Shown: positions 63,848 to 64,000 of the stretch, piece by piece
Position numbering within the stretch: the stretch's first letter is position 1
How the letters are laid out: each line of letters begins with the position of its first letter
NCBI GenBank assembly: GCA_017431005.1
Contig: JAFRLY010000063.1
Span: 42,735-106,734, forward strand
Direction: 5' to 3'
DNA length: 64,000 nt
Origin: Clostridia bacterium
Lineage (GTDB): Bacteria > Bacillota > Clostridia > Christensenellales > Aristaeellaceae
Program-made: the position numbers and the translations under genes
Notes under the pieces: model-generated
Told to the model about the DNA's origin: nothing
The model's input: only the letters and a program-made list of their open reading frames with translations
Databases searched by the model: none

Positions 63848-63924
63848 GGTCCCGTACCTCAGCAGGATAGAGGGTCCGCCTCCTAAGCGGAACGTCGCGC
63901 GTTCGAATCGCGCCGGGATCGCCA
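63848..63924 (+). tRNA. tRNA-Arg(CCT)
   Basis: A canonical 77-base tRNA gene: acceptor GGTCCCG/CGGGATC, D arm CCTC/GAGG, anticodon stem TCCGC/GCGGA with loop CTCCTAA (anticodon CCT), T arm GCGCG-TTCGAAT-CGCGC, discriminator G and encoded CCA. All stems pair. It is the only tRNA here with CCA, which makes the contrast with the mimics useful. A terminator follows directly. Confidence 0.95.
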
Positions 63925-63929
63925 AAAAA

Positions 63930-63988
63930 GCCCGTTTTTGAAGCAAAAAGCTGCTAACAGCAGCCTGCTAACAAAAGCGGGCGTTTTT
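63930..63988 (+). terminator. Terminator after tRNA-Arg
   Basis: GCCCGTTTTTG (63930-63940) pairs with CAAAAGCGGGC (63972-63982), enclosing GCTGCT-AAC-AGCAGC, and ends GTTTTT. Confidence 0.85.
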
Positions 63989-64000
63989 CTTTTTCTGCGG

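Overview
The window looks like the chromosome of a gut or rumen Clostridia-type Firmicute. Evidence: a GC-rich core, strong AGGAGG-type ribosome sites, ruvC-ruvA-ruvB-queA gene order, YesM/YesN and LplB/LplC-type sugar uptake genes, an ECF vitamin transporter, larC and many small gut-clostridial hypothetical proteins. I cannot name a genus. No rRNA, phage or transposase gene is visible.

Region 1 (1-9 kb): a partial secreted phosphodiester glycosidase, a secreted leucine-rich-repeat protein, a MATE transporter, a GH5 glycosidase and an NlpC/P60 protein. A decayed GH3 gene, a possible small RNA and two methyltransferase fragments lead into an intact methyltransferase. Ppx/GppA and a DivIC/FtsB-like protein follow. 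Region 2 (9.3-14.3 kb): ruvCAB-queA, then a VTC-type polyphosphate polymerase with its DUF4956 membrane partner. Region 3 (14.3-41.8 kb): a hybrid histidine kinase, a GH28 gene between two AEC transporters, larC, and an ECF S component behind a structured leader. Then come Gfo/Idh oxidoreductases, a YesMN-regulated oligosaccharide ABC transporter, an M20 peptidase/DUF5058/flavin reductase operon, MetY, a FliB-like protein, a PL11 rhamnogalacturonan lyase and a Bax inhibitor-1 protein. GH28, PL11, YesMN and the ABC importer together suggest uptake and intracellular breakdown of pectin and rhamnogalacturonan oligosaccharides.

Region 4 (about 43.4 kb to the end) is less GC-rich and accessory in character. 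It holds small hypothetical genes, a tandem-hairpin small RNA, a MATE transporter fused to an RsbW-like ATPase domain, a GIY-YIG/DUF2075 ATPase with a MazG-like pyrophosphohydrolase, a small type I-E-like CRISPR array without cas genes, a macrodomain protein, a GNAT operon and an SH3-repeat secreted protein.

The most striking part is 57.1-63.9 kb: two WYL regulators, an array of tRNA-like RNAs, a DUF2828 (Ro60/TROVE-like plus vWA) protein, an RtcB RNA ligase, a small ORF, an XRE regulator, more tRNA-like sequences and a normal tRNA-Arg with encoded CCA. Several array units share a nearly constant inverted-repeat cap (AAAGAYGCC...GGCRTCTTG) around different tRNA-like bodies (Leu CAG, Ile GAT, Met CAT). 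An Asn GTT body sits between them, and two more cap units hold only short inserts. I read this as an RNA-repair or RNA-damage-response island whose RNA partners are capped tRNA mimics. The layout is visible in the sequence; the function is inference.
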